Source of the DNA: Carnegiea gigantea
Taxonomy: Eukaryota > Streptophyta > Magnoliopsida > Caryophyllales > Cactaceae
Direction: 5' to 3'
Length of the DNA stretch: 64,000 bases
Assembly (NCBI GenBank): GCA_029747015.1
Contig: JAKOGI010000001.1
Span: forward strand, 4,100,001-4,164,000
A program made the translations under genes and the position numbers. Shown here in pieces: positions 34,991 to 47,159 of this stretch; position 1 is the stretch's first letter; each line of letters opens with the position of its first letter. Under the pieces are notes generated by a model, which saw only the letters and a program-made list of their open reading frames with translations, did not search any database and had not been told where the DNA came from.

Positions 34991-35283
34991 ACTAATTTTT
35001 TTGAGCAAATCAAACTATCTTATTCATTAATTCAAAGCATTCACGATAGCTAGATAGACTTTAAGATTAACATGTATTTATTTACATGACCTAAATTACT
35101 CAAATTCATTGTCAGCTTGGAACTTGAAACAGTGAAGGGAACCTAATTTATTTCACTGCCATGTGACTAACCTAAGCCAAACTAAACACAACGGAATAAA
35201 ATAACCTATTTATCCGTCTAAATGATTTCTGTTCAATTCACATGGGAAAATTCTAGAAACTATTATAGGTGGATTTTTTGTGA

Positions 35284-35889
35284 GATATGTTTAGAGTTGG
35301 AAAAAGCTAATCCGATACAATTACCGATTCAAAATCGATATGAAATTAAGTGAGTTTGGGTACAAATTTTTGATCTATTTAATTAAATGGGTTGACACGT
35401 TCAACCCGTTTAATTAAATGGGTAGGTTCATATTGACATTTTCGACACAAAAAAAGTATCTATTTAATCCGTTTAATTGAACGAGTTAAATAAGTCAACT
35501 CATTTTTCATTTATCATTTATCAATTTACTTTTTATTAGATAATTAAGAATATAAAATTTTTTAAAAATTATGAATTATGACGAATCAGAAAAATTTTAA
35601 AGAGTAATTATTTAATGTGATATGTAAACTTAATTTTTAACATTGTAATTACGTATTAATTGAAAATATTAAATACGTAAATAGTTAATTAGATAACTGA
35701 ACTCCACCTGTTTATCTTAAACGGGTTAAGCGGGCCAACTCATTTAAAAATTAAATAGGTATAGGTCAAAGTTTTTCAACCCGTTTAATAAACGGGTTAG
35801 TTTCAGGTCGAAGAATTCTCAAATCATTTAAGTTCGATACGAACATAAATTCGACCCGACACAACCTATTACCCAACTCTAGATATGTT
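35284..35889. mobile_element. hAT-like MITE with perfect 8-bp TSD, copy 3
   Basis: The element at 35292-35881 (590 bp) has ends TAGAGTTGG / CCAACTCTA. It is flanked by identical GATATGTT (35284-35291, 35882-35889), the hAT signature. Subterminal AACCCGTTTAATTAAATGGG and GTTCGATACGAACA motifs relate it to the copies at 12.5 and 15.6 kb. No transposase. Confidence 0.85.
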
Positions 35890-36473
35890 CATTAATTCAG
35901 TAGGCTAGCAGTAACAAGCAGCAAAGAACATTAATACGTATAACTGTAAACGACGAGCAATGATAAGTAACGTAAAAAGTCCTAAAAAAAGAGCACTAAA
36001 GAGTGGTAAGAAGCAGTCAAAGTGGTAAGTAGCCTCTAACAAGTGGTATAAGAGTTAGGATATATTCTTTTCGGCTTATGAGAAATATTTATTGGTATTT
36101 ATTGTTGAACCATGTTAAAACATGTTGAATTGTTAAAAAAATTATGAGTGTGTATTTTCAATAAGTACTTAACAGTGCTAAACTACGTTGAATGATACTG
36201 AATTATGTTGAAAGTTGCTGAATGCTAATGATAAGTACTTATAATAAATCGAAAAGAATATGTCCTTAGTTATAAGTGGTAAGGGGAATCAATTAGTATT
36301 GAACGACTTGAGGACGAATGAGATATGGGATAAGTATCCATCTCAAGTAGCTAGCATACCACCTCCATGATACCAACAAATTAATAAAATTAACAGAATA
36401 AAAAAATAAACAAATAAGCAATTCGTTTTGAAAGAGAGAATCAAACCTAGGCTTGCAATGAGAAGAGCCACTG
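35890..36473. other. Intergenic DNA with a possible SINE-like segment
   Basis: No gene. Near 36415-36470 the reverse strand reads GTGGCTCTTCTCATTGCAAG followed by GGTTTGATTCTC, which resembles a tRNA-derived B box. This is weak evidence for a SINE fragment. Confidence 0.3.
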
Positions 36474-36810
36474 ATGTAATGTTTGGTTAGAGAGTAATTA
36501 ACTTTGTAATACAAATAAGTTTGTTCATTAGCTTATTTGGCCGTGTGAAAGCATTCCAATAAAGAAACTATCTTGTAATTATAATTACCACAAATTAAGT
36601 AATTATTATTACATTGTAAAGTTCTTTGCATTATATTTTTCTTTTCTGTAGGAGCCACAAAGTGCAATACAATATAATAAGGATGGGAGAATTAAACCTG
36701 AGAGCTAATGTACCCAATACCTCAATATTTACTACTATGCTAAGACCTCATTGATAGTTCTTTGCATTATATTGACATTACATAACATTCAACCAACATC
36801 ATATAAGAGA
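36474..36810. mobile_element. MITE (ATGTTTGGTT family), copy 2, with a nested insertion
   Basis: The same ends and core as 12061-12268, but interrupted by a 119-bp insert (36637-36755). The insert is flanked by an exact 17-bp direct repeat (36620-36636 and 36756-36772, beginning AGTTCTTTGCATTATAT). Copy 1 shows the corresponding uninterrupted site. Confidence 0.7.
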
Positions 36811-36833
36811 ATAAGCTTGGGGGTGAAAACAAG

Positions 36834-36848
36834 CCCCCCCCCCCCCCC
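36834..36848. repeat. C15 homopolymer
   Basis: Fifteen consecutive C just outside the MITE. Confidence 0.9.
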
Positions 36849-37117
36849 TGTCTTTTCTTGACTGATGCTTCGGTAATTAGTTTTTTTTTTTTTGGTGGCC
36901 GAAAATTAGTCTTAATAGCACCCTCTCCCCTCTCCTTTGTAATTTTTCAATCATGCACTCTCCTTAGCGATTTTTCTTAATCCTTGCGTGAGTCATGATG
37001 GATCCCTTTGTTTACACTATTATATAATTATCATATAAGTGATCATTGTTGGATAATGATTACACACTTAATCTTATTTGGGAGTTGCTAATTGCCATTT
37101 GCCAGTGTCCCTTTCTT

Positions 37118-37135
37118 CCCCCCCCCCCCCCCCCC
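37118..37135. repeat. C18 homopolymer
   Basis: Eighteen consecutive C about 300 bp downstream of the stop of the 37.4-42.3 kb gene. Confidence 0.9.
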
Positions 37136-37274
37136 TCTTTTTGGCTTTTTGTGGCTTGAGTCAATTGCCAGTTTGCCAGTGTCCACATTCACATACAGGC
37201 GGTAACGCGCGGCTCGATCTGCATCATATGGATAACTGACGATTGTTGTATAATGATTACAAGTTAAACATCTT

Positions 37275-37280
37275 TTTATT
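37275..37280 (-). terminator. Possible poly(A) signal AATAAA
   Basis: AATAAA on the minus strand about 160 bp after the stop codon at 37441-37443. Position is plausible, but the motif is common in AT-rich DNA. Confidence 0.3.
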
Positions 37281-37440
37281 AGAAGAATGAGATAATGTAC
37301 CTCCAGAAAATAGTATCTACTGGTCAGTGGTCAAGTCAATGGGCAAGGCTCAAATAAATTCATGAATACAATTCAAGTTCCCTTTAGAACGCTCATTTTA
37401 CAACAGTGGTTTCGTGGCCACAGAACTGTATTTTCTATTT

Positions 37441-40400
37441 CTAAGCACTATCCGCATTCTTAACATCATCACCCTGATATTGCTTCCATAATAACCACAA
37501 TATTTGCATCAAGCCACCATTTGCCATATGCAGAAGAAATACCTGGGCTCGAACGCCAAAAAGTACAGATGCTAACTTAAGCATAACAAAGACAAAAGCT
37601 ATGCCCATAAGATTCCAGTTCTTCACCTGCATGAAACACGGTGATTTATAAGTTGTTAATTATGAATCTAGGAATATAAAAATATCAGAAAAGAAATAAG
37701 CTGGACATAACACCTGAGCTTGCTGAAACAGCTCTTCAGATGTTTCTCTCATGAAGTCGGCCAAGAAGCAACCGGCAAAAAGACCAAAGGGCATCATAAG
37801 TTCTTGATTCCTTGATATAGCAAACAATATGTCTGATGAAAAACTCAAGAAGAACCATGCAATGAAAGACCACTTAAATGCTTCCTTGCTACGGGAAAGT
37901 AGTAGTTTTAGTAGTCGGTCTCCCGCTTTTTTCCAAGGCAGTTCTTTGATTGAATCAGGAAGGGATTTCCATAACCGCTCCTTGACAGCATTCATTTGCA
38001 TCTTTGCTTCATCGGGCATCCTAAATTGTGCAACTACTAATTTTCTTGGGGCCTTGGAAGAGGCACGCTGACTGGCAGCATAAGAAATTATACATGGTTG
38101 ATGCAGGAGTAGAGGAGCATTGACTGGTTTTACCTGTCAGAGAATGCGAAATGTAGTGAGAAATTGCCCCAACTGTATCAGCATATATTTTCGTTTTCTT
38201 CTCAGCTTTATGCGCGGTCAAAAGCAATTTAGCACATTAGCTATTTGAACAACAAACAGATGGATTTTCCCGCCTTTCCGGGTTTTGAAATTAATTTTAG
38301 AGAACATTTGCATATGGTCATGCTGGTTGCTAGAGCATGCCACTGACAAATGATGTTCATTCCAAAAGGGTATCAAAGCATTTTCTCCTGATAGTCAAGT
38401 TTTGGCCAAGAAACTTCTCAAAATCACATACACTAGAATGCAAAGATGGAAAAACTGAGATAAAGTGGTACTTCCAATCAATATTTCCACCAGAAATTAG
38501 TAGACATAGTTATGACTTATGCCATATAAATTCAAAATCTACCAAACATCAAAAGATGCAGTTTAGGCTTTCCCAAAGTGATCCATGAAACAAATTGAAC
38601 ACATGCAAGATGACAACAATTAGCTCCTTATAATTGCAAAGTAGAATGATTCAATTGACCATAGACAGAAGCTCAGTTACTCATGCCCTTCATTTCATGT
38701 TAGATACCTGTGGGTACATACTAAATAAATTCATGAACAACAAGATAACAAGAGATAAGAGGTGCTTCTAACCAATGCTTCCAACAAAGGTTTTTTAAAG
38801 ACATAGCTAGGACTTTAAATTCCAAATGTAACAAGACCAGAAGACCTTAACAGGTGCAAAGTAGAAGAATTCAGTAAGACCATACCGAATTCTGCAACAA
38901 GCAGGACAATTACGAGAATGTGTGAAGGGATTCAATCAACAATGAATATTAGCCAAGTCAGTATTCAGACACATGATCATGATAATGGATGCTGACTAGC
39001 TCATTTTAATAGCCCAAAATAAAAATTACGAAAAACCTTGCAAAACTTTCATATATTTACCATATACCAGGTCCGACAATGAAGTTGTACGCTGTGTAGG
39101 ACATGTATCATAAAGTCTACACACCAAAGTAGTTAGCAAAATATTTGAACAAGTGGACCAACAGTAGCAGGACAAACTCCAGGAGATCCAAATAAACAGA
39201 TCTTCTCATTGATGCCCTGTTTCATATCTAACCTACACCGAAATGCCGATGTTCAGGTGATAACCTCATATTAGTATGCAACTACGCATAATTTCTGATG
39301 GAGTTTATTACTCTGCCATTTGTTTCAATTTTTAAAATAAATGGGATGATTTTTGCTTCCCAAACAATTAAAAAAATAAGAAAAACGAAAATAAGAATAC
39401 AAAGAAATGTAAGCATTACTTGCTCCAATGGAGGCATCATCACCCACTAACTGCAACCAACAAACTCCAAATTCATGGAGTTCTGCGGTTCTGCCAAATC
39501 TCTTCTTTGATGCCAAATGTGAAGGTATAAATTGATGCATAAAGAAATGAAGGCTTAATGTAGCAGTTTCGGCGACACCCCCCCCCCCCCCAAAAAAACA
39601 AAAAAAAAAAGGAACTTCGCAGTCCAGTGATAAGTTGGTCCTGGCCCTCCTGCTTGACTTTCACACCGCATCAAGAGGGTGAATGAACAAGAACGGTGCC
39701 AGTGCGAAACAATCCAGGACAACTTTGAAAATGGTCAGAACTAATTGCAAAAAGAGAAGGATAGGAGATGAATTGCCTTTCTCTGGGTAGGGTCTAAAAT
39801 GAGTAAATTTTCAATCTCTGAACGTAAAATTTGATTAGAGTTCGCCTAATGAGAGCTTATTATTGAACATTAAGACATTAGAAAGGCCAATTCGATTATT
39901 CAAGAATCATAAGCACGAAATATAGTTCCATTTGAGATTGCAATTGGCAACGTGCCTATTTTACCTAATTGCCTTTTACTACTATGGGTTTTATTGAAAT
40001 TATGTTGTATACATGATATCTTTAAACACATATGTTTATTTGGAGGACGTTAAGTTTGCGAATTCGTGATTTGGAATATGTTAAGCCTATGAAATCCTAG
40101 TCTGAATTCCTGATGTGAATTGTTGGAATTAGTTGGCTTTCAGTTAGTACAGTATTCAGCACGTGTTAAGGCCCAACTCGACCATGAGGAGCAAGCAAGA
40201 TAGCTAACAAAATTCCTGCAACTGCAACACATGCATGGACTTATGATTCATGGAAAAATGCGTATTGACAATATGTTAAATAACTAATTTTCAACCACAT
40301 TTCTTTTGTGCACTGTACGATATAAGGATATTGGCAAAGTTTAGACCTAAGATTTAGTCAATTAAGCAGAATTATGTCTGTCTAACAATTTAGTGTTTTG

Positions 40401-42285
40401 CATTGGAGCTTATTAGAGCTGACTTATGAAACTTTGCTTACCTTTGCAGAGGCTGATGAATAATGAAATCTGATTTGACACACACAAATGATTCCATGTT
40501 AAGTCCTCGTTAAACATGGAAATTAACTTTTGTATTCTCCATAAGAAGTAGCTCCACTTCTGTTTGCAAATTTGTTAAGTCTCTTGGAGACAGTCCATAA
40601 ATAATGAATAATCAATCATAAACTGTCCAACCAAACTTAGATGAATTATGCACGTGCTTCCAATAAGCTACTCTGATAGGAGACTATTTGGAGGTCAGAT
40701 GATCTAGTCAATGGTTTTTTGGAAAAGACCGATGGCGGTGACACACCTTTGTGATAAGATGGGCCCATTACAACCAAAGACCTTAATCCAGGTTACAGGA
40801 TTTCGTGCTTAATGTCAATCAAACTCTTTTAGGTGCAAGTCCAAACCCACCTCATGTACTTTCAAGAACAATCATGACGGTGATAATCTAGAGAGATGAA
40901 GCCATAAGAGGACCATCAAAAGGTTAACACTAATGCTGGATTAGATGCGAAATGTTAGCATCTATTGGTTTACTATCATGGCAATAAGGGAATTGCATCA
41001 TCAATATGTCTATGCTCTACAAGATCAATGCGAAACAAATCCAATCCCAAGGAGTTACTAACCAAGGAAAAAACACAATTGAGAACCACAAAATCTCCCA
41101 GTCGATCCGCTGTACCATATCAGTCTGCGTATCTAATGAGAGGCGAAACTTCATTCACCTATCAATCCTTGTCAAATCATAACTTGCAAACACAAACAGG
41201 ATAACCCATAGGTAGCATGTTTGACTAGGAAGTCATGAACTTCATATTTAACTACTTTTGGCCTTAGCATCTTGTACTTCTGTCTTGGTGTTTTAAAGCT
41301 CCCACAAATTACTGCTTCTTTGCATCTGACACTGTCTTTGTACATTCATTTCTAGAATCTTCCATTTTGTCTTCCAAATGTTTTCAATCTTTCTAAACTT
41401 CTTCTCAAAAAATTGTGTAGGTCTTTCAAACACATATCCTTTGCTCACTAGGAATAAGCCTACATATGTCTACAGCTTGCATAACCTTGGGTTAGTAGAC
41501 TAGCACCTCGGTGACGCTCATATCCATATACTTTGGACATCTTATGGTTCACAGTTATATCCTAATCAAACAGAATCGTCATATATATGAACTCCAGTAT
41601 TTAAGCAGAGAAAGTATTTTGACACCTTCATTTCAGACAGGACAATGCAAGTTTATAGTCATCTTCCTCCCACCTTCATTATCACCCATAAAATGAGTTT
41701 AAACATAAACCCGAATCCAAATCGGCTTGTTCTCTCATTGCGACGCCAATTCCAATAACCTTCTTTACACTAAAGATATCCATCCTCCCTACGACAAAGC
41801 ATCATTGTGTTCACACCAGAACAAGGATACAGAAAACACATATTCATCTATAGTGGGTTACCAACTTACCACACTTCACTCTCCTACAAAACGCCACCTA
41901 GTCAATGCCAAACAAACTTGAACTGTACATCAGAAAGGGGGGAAAGGGCAAAGGATGTTGCACCTCTGAAGCTAAAAAATTGCTATTGTGGCACTAATTG
42001 CTCAAAACATCCCAACTATCGGCCCTTCGAGAGATTCAAACTAAAACAGCTGGTCTCTCAATAAACTCCAGTTAATCCCTCTTCATTTAGGGTTCGACAT
42101 CCCCCACCCCAACAAATTAAAGCTCGGCTCTACAATTAAATTTTCACGAAGTAGAGTAATTAGATCAAACACTTCAACAATGGAGGAGAAGCACAATAAT
42201 GCAATGAAGAAGAAATAAGGCAGCAAAAGAAGCATACCCGAAACCGAAACATCGAAGAAGAAAGGCTCGACGGCGGCGACGCCAT
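37441..42285 (-). CDS. Plant-specific, probably plastid, membrane protein (~217 aa)
   Basis: Three exons with matching phases: 42285-42238 (MASPPSSLSSSMFRFR), 38133-37714 (140 codons) and 37626-37441 (TAG); all introns GT-AG. The Ser-rich, Arg-containing N-terminus, with no acidic residues in the first ~50, looks like a transit peptide. The mature part has a basic/amphipathic region (KERLWKSLPDSIKELPWKKA) and three hydrophobic segments (around WSFIAWFFLSFSSDILFA, MMPFGLFAGCFLADF and LMGIAFVFVMLKLASVLFGV). The architecture resembles a small conserved family of chloroplast proteins; I suspect similarity to EMB1273-type embryo-defective proteins but cannot confirm it. The first intron is 4.1 kb, so an extra small exon there cannot be excluded. 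Confidence 0.7.
38134..42237 (-). other. Large first intron of the 217-aa membrane protein gene
   Basis: No coding exon recognised in 4.1 kb. It contains a C14 run at 39578-39591 followed by A-rich sequence. The sequence looks unique, with few TE signals compared with other parts of the window. Confidence 0.5.
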
Positions 42286-42299
42286 TAGATGTGCTCTCG

Positions 42300-43080
42300 C
42301 CGGCAACTCTCTCCCCCTCTCTCAGAAATCACCACATCGCTTATTAGAGTTCTGGGCAAAGTGGGTTGTTTTTGGGTTGGGCTGTCTTGCATATTTCATC
42401 TTAACAAGTGTAGAGGCCCGTTACATGGAATTCGATATACAGCGTGTAAATTTGTATAAATTGTATTATTATGTATTGCAAGATTTAGTCTGAATCAAAT
42501 ATAAGGCCATTGTTTTCAAGATTTAAAATTTATGCAAGAAATATTTCTACGCTAGCTTGTTTTGGTATTGTTTTCAAACATTAGCCTCTTTAATTTGCAC
42601 TCAACTTATTCACACGAAATGCTCGTTGCCATTGTTGCATCCGTTCATTTACAAGTTATCTACACCGCGGTTTGTTTTCCTATATATCCCGATGCTTGAA
42701 CTTCACTTCTCATTCACTTATTGATGCATTCCTTTATAATTTGGCTCTAAGAATTGATATATTTCGCCATACTATTTATTAGTATATGGATAGATTTAAT
42801 ACTTATTGTTTTGGATCAAAAGTAAATAGCTTAAAACTAAGTTATGAAGCGTGTTAATGAAAAGCATTTTCAATTAGTCCAATAAAAGGGGAAAACAACA
42901 ATGTGAGTATGTGACCCAATCATTAGTAGTCATCCAAAGTTTGCGTCTAATATTACTTTGATCTTTTGATCAACTAATTACCAAAACAAAAATCCAAAGA
43001 GGATAAGGTGAGACATCATTATTGTCCAAAAGTCGTACTAATTAAATATCACTTCTGTATGGCGACTAATAACTTCGTTG
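42300..43080. other. Promoter side of the 217-aa membrane protein gene, AT-rich
   Basis: No gene recognised. CT-rich sequence at 42296-42330 would lie in the 5' leader of the minus-strand gene. Confidence 0.4.
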
Positions 43081-43089
43081 TCATCAATT

Positions 43090-44400
43090 CCCCCTCCCTT
43101 CTTTTGTGATCACTGAAGCGAGTCTTATTACACATCCATTACAATCACATTGAAACGACCAAACAATACATCCAACATCAAAAATCATGCAAGAATTTGA
43201 ACAAAAATTTAGGAGAATATTCATATTTCATTACAAAACAATAAACATTATTAATGACAAAAAAGAAATTAGTCTTTATTACAAGAAGCGATATTTAATT
43301 AGTATGACTTTAGCCCAATAATCAAGCCAAACACTAATTACCCCTTTCTTCTTCATGTTGTAACCACCGAACTGAGTCCTATCACCCATCCATTACAATC
43401 AAATTTAAATAGGGATGGCAATGGGGGAATCCCTATCCCCGCTGGGCCCCGCCCTGCATTGGGGAAAAATCCCCGTCCCCAATGGGGACAAGGACGGGGA
43501 TGGGGACGAAATTCAATTCGCAAGCAGGGATGGGAACGGGGATGGGGCAAAATTTTACCCTATCCCCGTCCTCACTTAGCTGCCTGGGAAAAAATTCCCA
43601 TCCCCATCCCCACTTCCCCGTTCCCGTTTGAGGGGGGAAAAAACACCCATCCCCAGCCCCATTTATCATTAAAATTATACATAAATTATTTATTTATAAA
43701 CATAAGATTAAGATTAGATAGGTAAATTTACTTAAAAAAATTCTAACTATATAATCCCTATTTTTCTTCTTAGACTTTGATCAGATTGTGTTTGACTTCT
43801 TAGACTTTGGTTTGGTTGTATAGCATAGACTTGTTAAACTTTAAATTGGGTTGAATTATATAAACTTTGATAAAGTTTGTTAAACTTGTGTTACATAGAT
43901 CCTATAAGAGTTTTGTACAATTAATTAAGCGAAGTTTGCTAGACAACTTGACATTTCACCCAAGATCCAACTTATAATATAATTTTCACATAGAAGGGAA
44001 GAAAAATTTACAGGTAGAAATTCCCATTGAGGCTCCATCGGAGATTGAATCCTCGCTGGGAATGAGACAGGGAGGAATTTTTTCCCACAACGGGGAACGG
44101 GGCGAGGAGTTGAACAGGGACGGGGACAGGGAGTATGCCCCGTTCCCAACCCACCCCGTTGCCATTCCTAAATTTAAATGACCGATCAATACATATAACA
44201 TCAAAAATCATGTAAGAAATATAGTTTCCTGCTGAGATATAAGACCAAACAAGACTACAACCCAGTGCCTACTTAAAGACATAAAACTAGACATAGAAAG
44301 CTAGATACCAGTGAAATATATATTCATTGAAAACAAAAGGTAAATTCGTAATTAATAAACATTCGTAAAGACAAGTTGGCATTTAGATTACTTATATTTT
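43090..44400. repeat. Degenerate direct duplication, second copy interrupted by a hAT MITE
   Basis: About 43090-43260 aligns with 43320-43409 plus 44171-44380. Both contain CACTGAAGCGAGTCTTATTAC / CACCGAACTGAGTCCTATCAC, CATCCATTACAATCA, AATACATxxAACATCAAAAATCATG and a later AATAAACATT block. Identity is moderate. The first copy represents the unfilled site. Confidence 0.7.
43402..44178. mobile_element. hAT-like MITE rich in GGGGATGGGGACGGGG, perfect 8-bp TSD
   Basis: The element at 43410-44170 (761 bp) begins TAGGGATGGCAATGGGG and ends CCCCGTTGCCATTCCTA, inverted. It is flanked by AATTTAAA on both sides (43402-43409, 44171-44178). Both subterminal regions are G/C-biased arrays of GGGGATGGGG-like words in opposite orientation. 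The centre is AT-rich and non-coding. Short open frames across the G-rich parts are compositional artefacts. Confidence 0.9.
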
Positions 44401-44429
44401 ATTAAAAAAATAATTTGAAGCTACTAGAT

Positions 44430-44484
44430 TTTTGTGATATGTATATATATGTGTGTATATATATGTGTATATTTATGTGTGTGT

Positions 44485-44542
<58 letters not shown>
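44430..44542. repeat. (TA)n / (TG)n microsatellite
   Basis: ATATATGTGTG sequence leading into uninterrupted TA from about 44489 to 44542. Confidence 0.9.
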
Positions 44543-44547
<5 letters not shown>

Positions 44548-45680
44548 GCATAGTATAAATTTCACATAAGGTTAATTGTTATATACGTTATTTCATTTTC
44601 TTTTCACACCAACTTTATGATTTTCCACCTTCATGTGCAAGTAAAGCATAATAAAACTATTGGAATCAATGTTGTTGATGTTATCATTCTTTCTTAAGCA
44701 ATATTCTGCGAGTCCGATTCAAGCATTATTTTTTAAAAAAATAAATTATGGTAAGTATTTATGATTAACATTTAGCAAAATTAAGCACAATCAAGTACAA
44801 TTCAATATCATTTAGCACAATCAATATAATTCAATACAATTCAACACATTAATTCAGCACTTTGAAAAGTAATTAATTGATTAGATAATGATTAAATCCA
44901 AATCACCCATTTTTTATTAATAATTTGACTTCTTTTACTAATAATATAAACATGCTTATTATTGCTATTGTAAAATTATTTGTTTATAATTTTAAAGAAT
45001 TTTACACTATGCAACAAAATAAAATGTTTTACACTTTAAAGTGTAATATAAAAAATTAGTATTATTATATTCATAGCATGCATATTATTTGATGAATCAT
45101 TATAAATACATGGATTTGTCATAAGTTATGTAAAAAGTGCATACTTATTTTAAGAATGTAAGCAAATTTGAAAGATAAATTTTTTAGAAAATATTGCTAA
45201 TCATAAATTAATAATTTTACGACCAACTTCTATATCAATATATTCTTATATCTAGTTTATCTCCTATCTCTTGATTAAAAAATTACCCTACCTTATTCTT
45301 CTACTAACAACCCCCTAATATATAAAAATTATTTTATTGTAGAGAACTTAACCCCCATCATTTACTACAACATCTACCTGTAGCGTCAACTTTGAATTTA
45401 CTGACAACTACCCAAAAATATATTTTTGGGTATTTTTAGTGACGATTATTTTCAAAATTGAATTAATTTTGCAATCTGTTGCTGATGATATAGGAAATTA
45501 TTATGCTAATAATAGCAACTACAAACTACATATATATTCACAATGTATATTATACATATCATTTTAAAAAAGTCATTTAAAATTTAGTTTATAACAACCA
45601 TAGCATATAAAATATAACTTGTTGGAAAATGATCATTTTCTACCGCAACATATATAGATAAATTACGTAGTTACAATAGC
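44543..45680. other. AT-rich intergenic DNA
   Basis: No gene, TIR or RNA recognised. Confidence 0.4.
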
Positions 45681-45689
45681 TCGTTATAG

Positions 45690-45804
45690 GTGTATGCAAC
45701 AGTTACACAACTATATATATATATATATAGAGAGGGAGAGAGAGAGAGAGAGGGAGAGAGAGAGTTACAACTGCTCGTTTTAGGTGTATGCAATAGTTAC
45801 ACAA

Positions 45805-45893
<89 letters not shown>
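45690..45893. repeat. Compound (TA)n / (GA)n microsatellite with a duplicated flank
   Basis: Two near-identical copies of TTACAA.TGCTCGTTxTAGGTGTATGCAAxAGTTACACAA (about 45670-45710 and 45765-45805) each lead into TA repeats. The first is followed by a GA tract (45729-45764). The second TA tract extends to about 45892. Confidence 0.85.
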
Positions 45894-45896
<3 letters not shown>

Positions 45897-47095
45897 TTCT
45901 TAATTACAATTAGCTTCTAATTATTTACGCTCATTTGGCATGTTTTAACATGTTTAAGTATGATTTAACATGTTCCAATAATAAGCATTAAGAAGTACTT
46001 ATCGTAAGCTCAACAGAACATGACGCGCTACTATGCATCTGGAAACAAGGATTTTATCGTTGTTCCTTGTGAAGGGATAATGTTATTGACTCCAATATTT
46101 TAGTGGTGATTCAACTTCTTGCGACTTTAAAACCATATGTATTTATATCGAGGCAACAATTAGACAATCAAACAGGCCAACATAGCATGTTTGACACAGG
46201 TTAAAATGCACGGTTAATTGATGATACTTGGAACTGACCTGATAATTAACTGTTTGTGGCCCAAGAGGGGCATTGCATTATAATAACTCAAAATATTAAA
46301 GTGTCAATTACTCTAAACTAGTTGAAAGAAGCCGTATCTTTGCAAAATTTATGTTACTCATTTCTATTTGTAATTTAATATGGATCACTATTTTTGTTTA
46401 AGTTATTGTTAAACATATATATTTAAGCTTTAACTTGGCTCATTTTTGCGGAGTTAAATTTGTAAAATATTTAATATTTATTCTTTCCGATTACTATTAA
46501 TTGAACAAGATTTAGAGGGGCTGAAATGCTAAATAACTAAATTAATTTAATCAATTATATTATTGCATTGGGCACAAATCAATGATGGCCTCACCAGTAA
46601 TGAGACCTGGCAAAATTTGACTGGAAAGTGTTCAAGCAATTTGATTAATTAATCAATGGATTTGCCTTAATAATTAAGCTCAATTATTATTCCCAAATGT
46701 TCAATTTAATATTCTAAATAAGTGCCTCGTGGTTGACCCTAATAGGAGAACAAAGATTTCCTGTTAACGTTTTATGTCATAAAATGATTTCAGCGCATCA
46801 CTGCCGTACTTAAAAAGATTCTATTCTAAGTAACTTCCAATTATTTAATCTTTAATATTTCCTGTCAGGAAGCTAATGTGGTTTTGACAACTGACGTCCA
46901 GGTCTTACCGCATTTGGTTTTCTTCCGCTTTCTCAAACAATTAAATACATTTTAACAACCCTTCTATATATGTGACAAATTCATAAGACGTACTCAAATT
47001 TTTAGAGGTAATTTAGAAAATAAAAAAGGGCAGAGAAAGTAGAACCATCCAATCGACTTTACAAATTCGATAGTAATAGTTTGCGGTAGTCGATC
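45894..47095. other. AT-rich intergenic DNA
   Basis: No gene, TIR or RNA recognised. Confidence 0.4.
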
Positions 47096-47096
47096 T

Positions 47097-47157
<61 letters not shown>
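47097..47157. repeat. (TA)n(CA)n microsatellite
   Basis: A TA tract then a CA tract ending 2-3 bases before the left end of the MITE at 47160. It appears to have expanded across that element's left target duplication. Confidence 0.9.

Positions 47158-47159
<2 letters not shown>

Noticed and set aside
36415..36470. tRNA-like segment on the minus strand
   Set aside because: Only a weak B-box-like motif; no acceptor stem or anticodon arm, so not a tRNA gene.
43353..44211. Gly/Pro-rich open frames on both strands
   Set aside because: They fall in the GGGGATGGGG arrays of a hAT-like MITE, and their amino-acid patterns follow the repeat.
45690..45920. Open frames encoding Tyr-Ile repeats
   Set aside because: They are readings of a (TA)n microsatellite on both strands and have no codon constraint.
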